Positions 1 to 7,865 of a stretch of DNA of 40,327 bases are shown piece after piece. Made by a program: the position numbers and the translations under genes. Numbering within the stretch: the stretch's first letter is position 1; every line of letters begins with the position of its first letter. The notes under the pieces are model-generated. The model was not told the origin of the DNA. It ran no database searches and saw only the letters and a program-made list of their open reading frames with translations. Source of the stretch: a virus. The stretch is taken from positions 1 through 40,327 of IMG/VR virus record IMGVR_UViG_3300049491_000546; one strand, 5' to 3'.

Positions 1-1725
1 CACCTGGAGCGGCTGGGTTGGCACCAGATCCAGGTCGAGCGGCTTCCCGTCCGCACCCAGACCGCCCTGCTTCGCCAGCAGCTCTGCGACACGCTTGCGC
101 CGCGCCTTGTCCTTCCGCGCGAAGCGGTCGGCTGCCTCGCCGAACATCTTGTCGCGCTGGGCGTCGAGCTGCTTCTGCTGGTTGTCGAGGAACCCCTGGA
201 GGCCGAACTCGCCCGGCAACTGCACCGGCCCGTTCTTGTTGAGCAACGGCGGCGACGGCCCCGTCTGCGTTTTGTCAGCGCCTCCCGTGAGGGCGTCGAC
301 AGCGTCGAGCATCGCCAGGGCGGGGCCGACGAACGGGATGCCCAGCTTCCCCCACTCCTTCAGCGCCGTTTTCACAGGGCCAGGGATCGCGTCCGTGACC
401 TTCAGGACGAACTCGATGTCGATCACGATGCCCTTCAGGTTCGCGATCTTGCCCGCGAGATCATCAATCTTCCCGGCGACCCGTGTGGACTTCGTGATGA
501 TGTCGGAGAGGCCGCGCACGAGTTTCTCGATCGGGCCGTCAACGACTTCGCCGATCTGGATTCCGAGCGTGGACAGGTTCGACCCGAGCGCCGCGAACGC
601 ACCAGACAGCCCTTCCGCCTTCGCCCTGTTGAGGTCGGCGGCGACCCCCTGGCGGTCGAGCGAGTCGATCATCTTCTCCAACTCGCCCCGGTTTTGGGTG
701 AGCAGCACGGAAGCGGCGCGAACTGCGTCCTGGCCGAAAATCTGGTTGAGGACGGCGGTGCGCTGCACCGGGTTGAGGGACAGGAGGGCCGAGCGGTACT
801 GCTCGATAACGTCGGCGAGCTGCGCCCCCTCCGTTTTCGACTCGTCCAGTTGCACACCGAGCGCCTGCACGAACTGGCCTGCCTGCTTCGTCGTCGGGAT
901 CAGGCGCAACAGGAACGTCCGCAGCGACGTGCCCGCGTCCGAACTCGTGATCCCCGCTCGTGCCAGTTCCGTCAGGGCGGCGGCCGTCTGCTCGACCGTC
1001 AGCCCCGCCTGGGCAGCGACGGTCGCTACCTGCTGGGTGGCGTTACCGAAGTCCTCGATCGACCCCTGGGCTGCAATAGAGGCGGCTGCGAGGAGGTCAA
1101 CCACGCGCCCAGCCTGGTCGCCCGACAGCTTGAAGGCGTTGAGTTCGGTGGCGACGAAACGGGCTGCTGCTCCGGCGCTGATTTCCGCTGCTCCCGCCAG
1201 CTCCAGGGTGCCTCGTGCGGCAGCCAGCGCATCCTGCACCGACAGGCCAGCCTTCGCCAGCTCGGTCAGGGCGTCGGCAGCGTCCTTCGCCGAGATCGCC
1301 GCCAGGCCCGTGTCGCCACCGAGGTCGATCGCCGTTTTCCGCACCTGCTGGAGCTGGTCGTCGGTGATCTGGGTGATCGCCTGAAGGGTGTTCAACTGCT
1401 TCTCGAAGTCGGCGGTGTCGCTGACGAGCGTTTTGATCGCCAGGCCCGCAGCGATACCCGCGGTGCCGTAGAGGCCGAGGCCGAACACCGTGACCGGAGT
1501 CACCCGCGAGAGGCCGATCAGCGAGCCACGGAGGGCGTTGGCTGCCGTTGACGTTTCCTTCAGCCCTTTCGCAGCAGCCCCCCCTCCAGCACCTACCGCC
1601 GGAACCTTCAGACCGGCGAACGCCTTGTCAACAGACGCCTGGAGCTGCGCCTGAAAACCCGTCAGGTCGGGCGTGACCTTGACGGTCGCCTGGGCGATCC
1701 TCCCGCCCCCGTAGAAGGACGACAT
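1..1725 (-). CDS. Tail tape measure protein, N-terminal part (cut by window edge)
   Basis: The reading frame is open from ATG at 1725 to the left edge (575 codons), so the C-terminus is missing. The translation starts MSSFYGGGRIAQATVKVTP and enters the TP901-type tape measure core. Recognisable stretches include DTADFEKQLNTLQAIT, then ALTELARAGITSSDAGTSLR, and later LNPVQRTAVLNQIFGQDAVR. Such proteins set siphovirus tail length and occupy the tail lumen before DNA ejection. The ATG directly follows the TAG of the frameshifted chaperone frame (TAGATG), which is the usual chaperone-then-tape-measure order. Past about residue 480 the protein becomes charged and lysine/arginine rich (DNQQKQLDAQRDKM, then ARKDKARRKRVAELLAKQGG). 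Seen: the core motifs and open frame. Known: the family role. The full length cannot be judged. Confidence 0.93.
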   Translation of the reverse strand, partial: MSSFYGGGRIAQATVKVTPDLTGFQAQLQASVDKAFAGLKVPAVGAGGGAAAKGLKETSTAANALRGSLIGLSRVTPVTVFGLGLYGTAGIAAGLAIKTLVSDTADFEKQLNTLQAITQITDDQLQQVRKTAIDLGGDTGLAAISAKDAADALTELAKAGLSVQDALAAARGTLELAGAAEISAGAAARFVATELNAFKLSGDQAGRVVDLLAAASIAAQGSIEDFGNATQQVATVAAQAGLTVEQTAAALTELARAGITSSDAGTSLRTFLLRLIPTTKQAGQFVQALGVQLDESKTEGAQLADVIEQYRSALLSLNPVQRTAVLNQIFGQDAVRAASVLLTQNRGELEKMIDSLDRQGVAADLNRAKAEGLSGAFAALGSNLSTLGIQIGEVVDGPIEKLVRGLSDIITKSTRVAGKIDDLAGKIANLKGIVIDIEFVLKVTDAIPGPVKTALKEWGKLGIPFVGPALAMLDAVDALTGGADKTQTGPSPPLLNKNGPVQLPGEFGLQGFLDNQQKQLDAQRDKMFGEAADRFARKDKARRKRVAELLAKQGGLGADGKPLDLDLVPTQPLQV

Positions 1726-2025
1726 CTAGCGAATCCTCCTGGGGGGCGCGAGGCCGCCCATCTGAGCCTGGAGAGCCTTCATCGCGTCCATGTTCGCCCG
1801 CTCGCGGATCGTCTCCGCGGCCTGCGGTGTCGGGGCAAGCAGAGCATCCAGCTCGATGAGCTGCTTCTCGTCCCGTCCGTCTGCGAGGAGGGCGTAGATC
1901 ACGTTCAGGAACTCCCGAAGGGTCAGGCCGCGGACACCACGGCCGGTTTTGAGGATGAGTCGTCCGTCGATGTAGTTGAGGTTGGCGCGTCCCCACCCGT
2001 AGAGGGCGATGACGCTTTCGTAGGG
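1726..2025 (-). CDS. Tail assembly chaperone, downstream frame reached by -1 frameshift (GT-type)
   Basis: This frame has no convincing start codon of its own and lies at -1 relative to the upstream chaperone. From about 2022 it reads YESVIALYGWGRANLNYIDG, then RLILKTGRGVRGLTLREFLN and VIYALLADGRDEKQLIELDA, and ends at TAG (1728-1726). This is typical of the T part of G/GT tail chaperone pairs in siphoviruses. The fusion from 2342 would be about 205 residues. GT-type products bind the tape measure protein and recruit tail tube subunits. The -1 frame is open well upstream of 2025, so the exact shift point is unresolved. I found no canonical X-XXY-YYZ slippery heptamer; the best region is around 2016-2028 (CGC CCT ACG AAA in the zero frame). 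A separately initiated T protein is less likely. Confidence 0.7.
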   Translation of the reverse strand, partial: PYESVIALYGWGRANLNYIDGRLILKTGRGVRGLTLREFLNVIYALLADGRDEKQLIELDALLAPTPQAAETIRERANMDAMKALQAQMGGLAPPRRIR

Positions 2026-2342
2026 CGGCCGGTCTGCTGCTCCGCTACCCAGCCGACGAGATCGGTCAAGTCCTGAAAGTCGAGCGGGTCGTCGTCGCTG
2101 CGAAGGATCGCCAGGAACTTCTCCTCCTGACCCGGTTCGAGCATCTTCACGAGCGACTGCTCCATGATCCCGATCAGCTCTGCGGCGGTAATGTCCTGCC
2201 CCGAGCCGATCTCGCCCATCACCGTGTAGCTCGTGACGGGCCGGAAGTGGAACGTCACGCCGCCCAACACGAACGCACGGTCGCCCATCTCGGCCTCTAG
2301 CTGGGCGTGACGCTCGTGCCGTTCTGCATCAAAGTCCTTCAT
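1923..2342 (-). CDS. Tail assembly chaperone, upstream frame (G-type)
   Basis: This is a 139-residue product starting MKDFDAERHERHAQLEAEMG. I chose ATG 2342 over the longer frame from 2414 because GAAGGAGG lies ten bases upstream. The first hundred residues hold a compact beta/alpha domain (DRAFVLGGVTFHFRPVTSYT, then ELIGIMEQSLVKMLEPGQEE) of the kind seen in tail chaperones. The last ~35 residues are low-complexity Ser/Thr/Asp/Gly, as expected when the terminating frame is only the default product and the folded continuation lies in the -1 frame. Its place immediately before the tape measure gene fits a scaffold for tail tube polymerisation. It is not a virion protein in related phages. Function is inferred from position, length and the overlapping second frame. 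Confidence 0.78.
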   Translation of the reverse strand: MKDFDAERHERHAQLEAEMGDRAFVLGGVTFHFRPVTSYTVMGEIGSGQDITAAELIGIMEQSLVKMLEPGQEEKFLAILRSDDDPLDFQDLTDLVGWVAEQQTGRPTKASSPSTGGDAPTSTTSTDDSSSKPAVVSAA

Positions 2343-2378
2343 CGTGCAAACGCCTCCTTCACAGACGTTGAGGGATAT

Positions 2379-2403
2379 GGCCGGACCGTGAAGGGGTCCG
2401 GCC
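2379..2403. terminator. Perfect hairpin upstream of the chaperone gene
   Basis: GGCCGGACC (2379-2387) and GGTCCGGCC (2395-2403) form a nine-base-pair stem with a seven-base loop. It lies in the 94-base gap between the stop of the 2437-2784 gene and the strong ribosome site of the chaperone gene. No T-run follows on the minus strand, so it may be an attenuator, an RNA processing site or an mRNA-stabilising stem rather than a full terminator. It could set chaperone and tape measure expression apart from the upstream genes. Confidence 0.45.
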
Positions 2404-2436
2404 AGATCGAGCATACGGTGGTCAGCGGACGCGGCA

Positions 2437-2784
2437 TCAGTCGTAATACTCGTCGGGGAGGAAGTGGTAGCCGTTGTCGCGCAGAATCAGCCCGTACACC
2501 CGCCCGCGGTGGACGGCCGTCACCTGGATGATCGTTTCGGGGACAGCGCCGCCTTCGAGGTCGATCACGGAGAGCGAGTTGACCATGTCGTAGGTGCGGG
2601 CGAACGGCGGCCCAGGGGGCGGTGCGTCACCGCCGGGCCAGGGGTCGGAGAGCGTCGCGACGGCGAGGGCGTACAGCTCGTCCTTCGCCAAGTCTCGTAC
2701 CGCGCCAGCGACCGGCCCCTCGTGGGAGGTCAGGAGGAAAGCGAGCTGTTCGTCATCGAGCGTGATGACCGTCCCGTAGGCCAT
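2437..2784 (-). CDS. Small protein of the head-tail module, function unknown
   Basis: This 115-residue protein starts MAYGTVITLDDEQLAFLLTS and ends YHFLPDEYYD. I do not recognise a family. It has an N-terminal acidic helical half, a Pro/Gly-rich linker (PWPGGDAPPPGPP, about residues 48-60) and a C-terminal beta-like half with IQVTAVHRGRVYGLILRDNG. ATG 2784 follows the TAG of the tail-terminator-like gene directly (TAGATG), so the two are translationally coupled. It lies between the tail terminator and the tail chaperones, where siphoviruses usually keep the major tail protein, but it is too short and unlike one. A role in tail assembly is only positional inference. Confidence 0.75.
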   Translation of the reverse strand: MAYGTVITLDDEQLAFLLTSHEGPVAGAVRDLAKDELYALAVATLSDPWPGGDAPPPGPPFARTYDMVNSLSVIDLEGGAVPETIIQVTAVHRGRVYGLILRDNGYHFLPDEYYD

Positions 2785-3315
2785 CTACGTTCCCGACTCC
2801 ACGCAGGGGATGCCGCCGATCTCAGCGCGGACGACGAACTGCCAGCCGACGCAGCCGCCCGACTCGCTGATCGACGCGGAACGGTCGATGTGGACGATCG
2901 AGCAGAGATCCTCGAAGGTGCCATTCTTGATCGCGCAAGTAATGCCGTTCCAGAGCGCCCAGGCGTCCTCCTGCACTTCGACAGCGGAAGCCTCGATGTC
3001 GGTCGTCAGCACCGATCCGTCGGCCTGCACCTTCGGGGCGCAACGCAACGCCGAGATCACGAGCTGGGCGAGGATCACCCGGCCGTACCTGTCTCGCATC
3101 CCCGTAGCCGCAGCGGGTGAGAGGGGGCTGGTGGCCTCCTCTCCCATCGCCTGCACGTTGACGATCAAGGCAGGGCAGCAGTCGAACGCAGGGGCGGCCG
3201 GGGAGATGTACGACAGGGTCGGTGTCCCCGCCGTCGTCGCCGCCAGAGACGCTTCGGCCGTGGTCAGGAGCAGGTTCGCGAGATCCGTGAGCGTCGTGAT
3301 GTCGGAGACGGCCAT
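2785..3315 (-). CDS. Tail terminator-like / head-tail completion protein
   Basis: This is a 176-residue protein. The N-terminus MAVSDITTLTDLANLLLTTA is followed by a paired cysteine segment (AFDCCPALIVNVQAMGEEAT), a basic strand (GRVILAQLVISALRCAPKV), an acidic helix around EVQEDAWALWNGITCAIKNG, and a C-terminal SGGCVGWQFVVRAEIGGIP. This layout resembles the tail terminator or head-tail completion proteins of actinobacterial siphoviruses, which cap the tail and join it to the head. Its stop overlaps the next start on one side, and its ATG overlaps the adaptor stop (TGATG at 3317-3313) on the other. The cysteines (47, 48, 90, 131, 141) could form disulfides or bind metal. The family assignment is from memory of similar proteins and is moderate. 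Confidence 0.6.
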   Translation of the reverse strand: MAVSDITTLTDLANLLLTTAEASLAATTAGTPTLSYISPAAPAFDCCPALIVNVQAMGEEATSPLSPAAATGMRDRYGRVILAQLVISALRCAPKVQADGSVLTTDIEASAVEVQEDAWALWNGITCAIKNGTFEDLCSIVHIDRSASISESGGCVGWQFVVRAEIGGIPCVESGT

Positions 3316-4433
3316 CAGCTACCGACCGGGCGGGCGTACTTCGGGCCGTCAGGCGACCAGATCGCGGGACGCCGACGCAGACCGGACGGGTTGTAGGCGG
3401 CGATGAAGGTGTCGATCGCGACGATCCCCGTCGCCCCCTTGCGGAGCATGTCCGCGAGCGGCGTCAGCCTGTCCACCGTGATCCCCTGGCGGACGATCCG
3501 CACCGCACCCGAGGGCAGCTTGCAGTCGGCACCGGGGAGCAGCTCACAGGCGAGGGCCGTCGCGGCAGCCTTCCCGGCGAGCGGCGGGGCCACCCCCGAC
3601 TTGTAGGACACCGACCATGTGCCCGGCTCGGTGTCATCGAGATCCATCACCTGACAGGCAGGCCAGAACAGCGGCACCGTCGGGTCGGCCGGGTCGCGCA
3701 TCCTCGTGAGGAACTGCCACTCGTCCAGGCGGTAGGTCGAAGCCGCCTGCACGACGCCGTCGATCTTGACCTCGGTGATCTCCGTCACCGGGTAGCCGGG
3801 CAGCAACACACGGGAGAGCGCCTCGCAGGTGCAGTGACAGCCGATCGAGTCGTACCATCCCCAGGTGACGCCATCCCACGTCCAGGCCCACGGCCAACCC
3901 GTCCAGCCGTACCACGGATTCAGCCCCCAGCAGGCGTTTTCGACGTTCTCGCAGGGGCGAACGGTGCGCTCACAGTTGCCGGAGAACTGCCTGCCGCTGA
4001 TCTCGAACATGATCTGGGAGGCCATCGCAGCGATCCCGTCCAGCAGCTCGTCGTCACCCGTCGCGTTGCAGCTCGCGCGGATGTCGCCGCAGTCGATCCA
4101 GGGCTGGCACGGCCCGAACTGCGGGAACGGCGTCGTCTGCGGGGCGACGGACGACTGGAGGACGGTGAACTCGCCCTGCCCGACCGCATCGACCGCGCCG
4201 GTTCCGGCGATCGAGTAGATCCACTGGCCCGGCTCCGTCGTCGGGGGCAGATCGAGGACGAAGATGCCCACCCCTGGATTCGTGACCTCGGGGGCAACTC
4301 CGAACACATAGCTCGTGGAGACGCCGAGCGGGTCGATGACCGTGTAGGTCACCGTCGTCGGGTTCGTTGGAACGCCGAGGACGCTGAACGTCTCGGTGAT
4401 CGTGACTGCTGTTCCTAGCTGGTAAACGCCCAC
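3315..4433 (-). CDS. Head-to-tail adaptor with an N-terminal beta-sandwich extension
   Basis: This 372-residue protein starts at GTG 4433, one base after the TGA of the repeat protein. Residues 1-100 form an immunoglobulin-like beta sandwich (TVTYTVIDPLGVSTSYVFG, then GVGIFVLDLPPTTEPGQW). Residues from about 105 match the head-to-tail adaptors of actinobacterial phages: CQPWIDCGDIRASC, then helical MASQIMFEISGRQFSGNCER, CHCTCEALSRVLLPGYPVTE, VKIDGVVQAASTYRLDEW, YKSGVAPPLAGKAAATALAC, VRIVRQGITVDRL, and the ending AAYNPSGLRRRPAIWSPDG. Adaptors sit under the portal ring and receive the tail. A Trp-rich insert (about residues 168-195, NPWYGWTGWPWAWTWDG) is unusual. The N-terminal sandwich may be a surface-exposed decoration added to an otherwise standard adaptor. 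Confidence 0.8.
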   Translation of the reverse strand: MGVYQLGTAVTITETFSVLGVPTNPTTVTYTVIDPLGVSTSYVFGVAPEVTNPGVGIFVLDLPPTTEPGQWIYSIAGTGAVDAVGQGEFTVLQSSVAPQTTPFPQFGPCQPWIDCGDIRASCNATGDDELLDGIAAMASQIMFEISGRQFSGNCERTVRPCENVENACWGLNPWYGWTGWPWAWTWDGVTWGWYDSIGCHCTCEALSRVLLPGYPVTEITEVKIDGVVQAASTYRLDEWQFLTRMRDPADPTVPLFWPACQVMDLDDTEPGTWSVSYKSGVAPPLAGKAAATALACELLPGADCKLPSGAVRIVRQGITVDRLTPLADMLRKGATGIVAIDTFIAAYNPSGLRRRPAIWSPDGPKYARPVGS

Positions 4434-4434
4434 G

Positions 4435-7400
4435 TCAGCATCCCTCTCGTTTCGTGTCGCCGCCTGTAACGCTACCGCCCGGTGCGGAAGCGCCTTGAAC
4501 CGTTGCCCCGGAGTCGGAGCCGCTCACCGTCTGCCCTGCTGAAGTCGTGCCCGTGACCGTCGCGCCTTCGTCGCTGCCGCAGACCTCGGGGGCGAAGTCG
4601 AAGCCGACGACATCGCCGTAGCAGGTCGGGGCGACCGCTCCCGTCTGGAAGAACGAGATCGTCGGAACCGGCCTGATCCTGACGAGCGTGACGCTCGGGC
4701 CGAAGAACGCTTCGGCGGCACCGACGACGGTCGGCGGCTTCAGGAAGCTGCGTGGGACGCCTCGCCGCTGCGGCGCGAGCGTGACGCGCGTCGGCCGCGC
4801 GACGAACTGGCGCACGATCGTCGGCGGCTCCAACCGGGAGTGCGGCACCGGGAAGCGCGACGGAGCGAGATGCACCCGGACGAAGCCGAGATCCTGGCGA
4901 TCAACGAGATCGGTCGGGCGGCGCAAGGCCGAGTGAACTGCGACGGGCCTGATCCTGACGAGCGTGACCGAGATGTAGGGGATGCGGAACGCCTGCACGA
5001 CCGTCGGCTTCCGCAGCACCGACTTCGGGCGCGGGAAGCGAGACGGAGCGAGCGTGATGGCGGTGAACCCGACGGGCCGGAAGGCGGGCGGGACGCGCTG
5101 GAGCCGCGACTTCGGCTTCGGGAAGCGCGAGGGGGCCAGCTTGATGCGGATGCCGCGGAAGTAGATGCCCGCGCCGACGACTGCCGGGGGCCGCAGCTTC
5201 GACTTCGGCTTGCCCCGCGTCTGGTAGGCCAGGTGGAGGAGGATCGTGTAGTCGGCCTGCGGCTTCGGCGCGAACTTCGAGTCGGGCCGCAGGATCGACT
5301 TAGGCTTCGGGTAGCGCGACGGTGCGAGCGTCAGCGAGACGTAGTAGGTCTGCGGACGCAGGTCGATGACCGTCGGCTTGCGGAGAAGCGACTTCGGCTT
5401 GCCGCGCGACTGGTAGGCCAGGTGGACGCGAACGAACCCGAGATCGTCTCGGTCGATCAGGTCGATGGGCCGCCGGACGATGTGCTGCGTCGGGACGGGC
5501 CTGATCCGAACGAGGGTGATCTGGGCGAAGCCGAGATCCTGGGCGTCAACGAGGTCGGTCGGCTTGCCCAGGATCGGCTTCGGCTTGCCCCTGAACGACG
5601 GGGCCAGCTCGACCGTCAGGTAGTAGACCTGCGGCGAGAGGTCGATCAGCGTCGGCGGTTCGAGCCTCGACTTCGGTGTTCCGCGCTTCTGCGGTGCCAG
5701 GGTGACGCGAACGCGGCCAAGATCCTGCTGATCGACCAGATCGGTCGGAGGCTCCAGGCGGACGATTGTCCTGACCGGCCTGATCCGAACCAGGGCGACC
5801 GAGACGTAGTAGGTCTGCGGCCGAAGGTCGATGACAACCGGCGGGCGCAGCTCCGTCCGACCCGGACGCCGTGACTGGTACGCGAGATGGACTCGGACGA
5901 AGCCGAGGTCGTCGCGGTCAACGAGGTCGATCGGCCGCCGCAGGATCGACTTCGGGGTGCCGCGCTTCTGCGGAGCCAGGGTGACCGCAACGGAGCCGAC
6001 GGGCCGGAAGGCCGCCGGGACAGGGAGCAGCCGGGCGATCGTGCGTACCGGCCTGATCCGGGTGAGCGTGACCTTCGGGCCGTAGTAGACGACGACGACG
6101 CCGGACGTAACGACGACCGGCGGTGCCAGCTTCGACTTCGGGACACCCCGGCGCTGCGGTGCGAGGGTGACCGCCAGGTAGTACGCCTGCGGACGCAGGT
6201 CGATGACGACAGGGACACGCACGACGGAGCGTGTGGCGACCGGGCGAATCCGAACGAGGCTGACGGCGACAGCGCCGAGATCCTGGGTGTCGATCAGGTC
6301 GGTCGGCTCGCGCAGAACCGAGCGGACAGACACCGGCCTGATCCGAACGAGAGTGACAGCGACGGTGTAGACCTGCGGCGTCAGGTCGATCAACGTCGGC
6401 GGGCGCAGCTCGGACTTCGGCCTGCCGCGGAACGATGCGGCCAGCGTCACCCTGACGCGGCCTACGTCCTGCCGGTCAACGAGGTCGGTCGGCGGGAACA
6501 GCCGCGCCATCGTCGGCGGCGGCGTGATCCGGACGAGGGTGACCGAGGGGTAGTAGACCTGCGGACGCAGGTCGATGACGACAGGCTTCCGCAGCACCGG
6601 CCTCGTCGCCACCGGGCGGATGCGAACGAGATCGACCCTGACCGCGAAGCCGATCGGCTGGAACGCGGCAGGGACCGGCAGCAGCCGCGCCAGAGTCCTG
6701 ACCCGCCTGATCCGGGTGAGCGTGACCTTCGGGCCGTAGTAGACGACAACGACGGTCGTCGTGACGACGGTCGGGGGTTCGAGGCGCGAGTGGACTGCGG
6801 GATTGCGGTCGCGTGGTGCGGTGAGGCGAACGCGGGGGCCGCCGTAGGCGATCGAACCGCCGATGACGGCAGGCGCTTCGAGCCTCGGCTTCGTGAGCGG
6901 CGGGCGGATCTTCGCCAGAGCGACCTGCGGGCCGAAGAAGATCGCGGTGGTCGCGGTCGCGACGACTACCGGCGAGCGCAGCTCCGACTTCGGTCTGCCC
7001 CTGGAGGAATCGGCGAGCCGGACGCCTGGGCCGCCGGGGCTGATGTTCGCAACAACCGGCTCAACGACGTAGAGGGGGCCGCGCAGCCGGGAGAGCGTCC
7101 GCCGCTGGTTCGCGAGGATCTGGGCGTCGTCGCTCTGGTCAACGAGCGTGACCTTGATCGGTGTCGCGACGAAGGTGACGCCTGAGCTGACGACCGTCGG
7201 CGGGCGCAGTTCCGACCTGACGGCAGGAGGCCGGATCGCGGTCGTGCGGACACCCGGCCCGAAGTTGAGCGGGATGACGTAGACGGCGACGGGAGCCGCG
7301 AGCCGGTGCTGCGCCCGCTTGCGCGTGATGCGGATGATCTGGTCAGCGAGCGTGACCTTGATCGGTGTCGCGATAAACGCCACCGGGATCGTGACGACCC

Positions 7401-7644
7401 TCGGCGGGCGCAGCTCGTAGCGCGTGAATCTGATCGCAGCCTGCGGAGGCTGCACATACTGGATGAGGACGCCACCCTGCGGTGACAGCGGAGCCTTGAC
7501 GACCGGCCGCTGGTAGAACGAGTGGCCCCAGACCTGCCCGTTCATCCGCAAACGGTCGGGCTTGCCGACCGCGCGACACGCGATCTGGAACGGCGTCGGG
7601 CCGTTGATCGCGGCCGAGTCGAGGAGGACGATCAGGCTCGTCAC
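4435..7644 (-). CDS. Giant repeat protein with ~29 mosaic ~32-residue units
   Basis: This 1069-residue protein has a GTG start (7644). Residues 1-75 are a non-repetitive head (MTSLIVLLDSAAINGPTPFQ). Residues ~76-999 are about 29 degenerate units by my count. The last 70 residues are a Gly/Ser/Thr-rich tail with two near-identical motifs (SDEGATVTG, SDSGATVQG) and three cysteines. Each unit joins a core beta strand ending in (V)xVTL or xVHL to a basic linker such as VRIRPVxT, APQKRGTPKS, APSRFPKPKS or AYQSRGKPKS. Cores come in a few near-identical types (PTVIDLRPQ.YY, PTDLVDRQDLGFV, VPAAFRPVGF, VVVVYYGPK), recombined in different orders. The protein is very basic and Pro-rich with no catalytic motif. 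Its place between fibre genes and the head-to-tail adaptor suggests a virion fibre or an internal DNA- or polyanion-binding protein. I do not know a named family. Confidence 0.9.
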   Translation of the reverse strand: MTSLIVLLDSAAINGPTPFQIACRAVGKPDRLRMNGQVWGHSFYQRPVVKAPLSPQGGVLIQYVQPPQAAIRFTRYELRPPRVVTIPVAFIATPIKVTLADQIIRITRKRAQHRLAAPVAVYVIPLNFGPGVRTTAIRPPAVRSELRPPTVVSSGVTFVATPIKVTLVDQSDDAQILANQRRTLSRLRGPLYVVEPVVANISPGGPGVRLADSSRGRPKSELRSPVVVATATTAIFFGPQVALAKIRPPLTKPRLEAPAVIGGSIAYGGPRVRLTAPRDRNPAVHSRLEPPTVVTTTVVVVYYGPKVTLTRIRRVRTLARLLPVPAAFQPIGFAVRVDLVRIRPVATRPVLRKPVVIDLRPQVYYPSVTLVRITPPPTMARLFPPTDLVDRQDVGRVRVTLAASFRGRPKSELRPPTLIDLTPQVYTVAVTLVRIRPVSVRSVLREPTDLIDTQDLGAVAVSLVRIRPVATRSVVRVPVVIDLRPQAYYLAVTLAPQRRGVPKSKLAPPVVVTSGVVVVYYGPKVTLTRIRPVRTIARLLPVPAAFRPVGSVAVTLAPQKRGTPKSILRRPIDLVDRDDLGFVRVHLAYQSRRPGRTELRPPVVIDLRPQTYYVSVALVRIRPVRTIVRLEPPTDLVDQQDLGRVRVTLAPQKRGTPKSRLEPPTLIDLSPQVYYLTVELAPSFRGKPKPILGKPTDLVDAQDLGFAQITLVRIRPVPTQHIVRRPIDLIDRDDLGFVRVHLAYQSRGKPKSLLRKPTVIDLRPQTYYVSLTLAPSRYPKPKSILRPDSKFAPKPQADYTILLHLAYQTRGKPKSKLRPPAVVGAGIYFRGIRIKLAPSRFPKPKSRLQRVPPAFRPVGFTAITLAPSRFPRPKSVLRKPTVVQAFRIPYISVTLVRIRPVAVHSALRRPTDLVDRQDLGFVRVHLAPSRFPVPHSRLEPPTIVRQFVARPTRVTLAPQRRGVPRSFLKPPTVVGAAEAFFGPSVTLVRIRPVPTISFFQTGAVAPTCYGDVVGFDFAPEVCGSDEGATVTGTTSAGQTVSGSDSGATVQGASAPGGSVTGGDTKREGC
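4648..7419 (-). repeat. Coding repeat array, about 29 units of ~96 bp
   Basis: The array makes up most of the 1069-residue gene. The unit boundary is best seen at the strand VTL/VHL followed by a basic PKS- or RIRP-type linker. Several blocks recur nearly identically at DNA level, for example the code for GFVRVHLAYQS at 5395-5430 and again near 5870-5900, and that for YYGPKVTLTRIR at 6060-6090 and 6718-6750. Different core and linker blocks are paired in different combinations. That is the signature expected from repeated unequal or gene-internal recombination. Confidence 0.88.
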
Positions 7645-7865
7645 GAGACGAGCCGCCTAGCTAGGTGAGGTTCAGCAGCCCGCTTGCGGCCCGAGCGCCG
7701 GACGACCCGGCGGATGCTACGCGGCGTCCGCCGCCGGAGTCCACAACGCGGAGGCGAGGCCGTCGGAATGGAGGCGGTAGCCGGACGCCGCCGCAGCAGT
7801 GTACGCCGGAAGGACGGACGTGAGAACGTCCGGTGGCTGGTTGCGGCGTGGCAGGCAGTGCCCAT
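7641..7865 (-). CDS. Doubtful small ORF between tail protein and repeat protein
   Basis: The 220 bases between 7644 and 7865 have no clear owner. One frame runs from ATG 7865, overlapping the upstream TGA (TGATG), to TGA 7643-7641, which overlaps the GTG of the repeat protein (GTGA). That double coupling is the pattern of real genes here. However, the 74-residue product is extremely Arg-rich (MGTACHAATSHRTFSRPSFR, then RRTLLRRRPATAS) and has poor third-position GC. A second frame ending at 7717 looks more protein-like (VLTSVLPAYTAAAASGYRLH, then DGLASALWTPAADAA) and has better GC3, but its only ATG is at 7923, inside the upstream gene. A frame error or a decayed gene is possible. No function can be assigned. 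Confidence 0.3.
   Translation of the reverse strand: MGTACHAATSHRTFSRPSFRRTLLRRRPATASIPTASPPRCGLRRRTPRSIRRVVRRSGRKRAAEPHLARRLVS

Noticed and set aside
4840-7185. Long plus-strand frames of 344 and 432 codons opposite the repeat gene
   Set aside because: They merely translate the antisense of the repeat array and show repeated Asp/Arg-rich nonsense with no starts.
4648-7419. CRISPR array
   Set aside because: The repeats are coding, of protein-level period, with no constant direct repeat separated by unique spacers.
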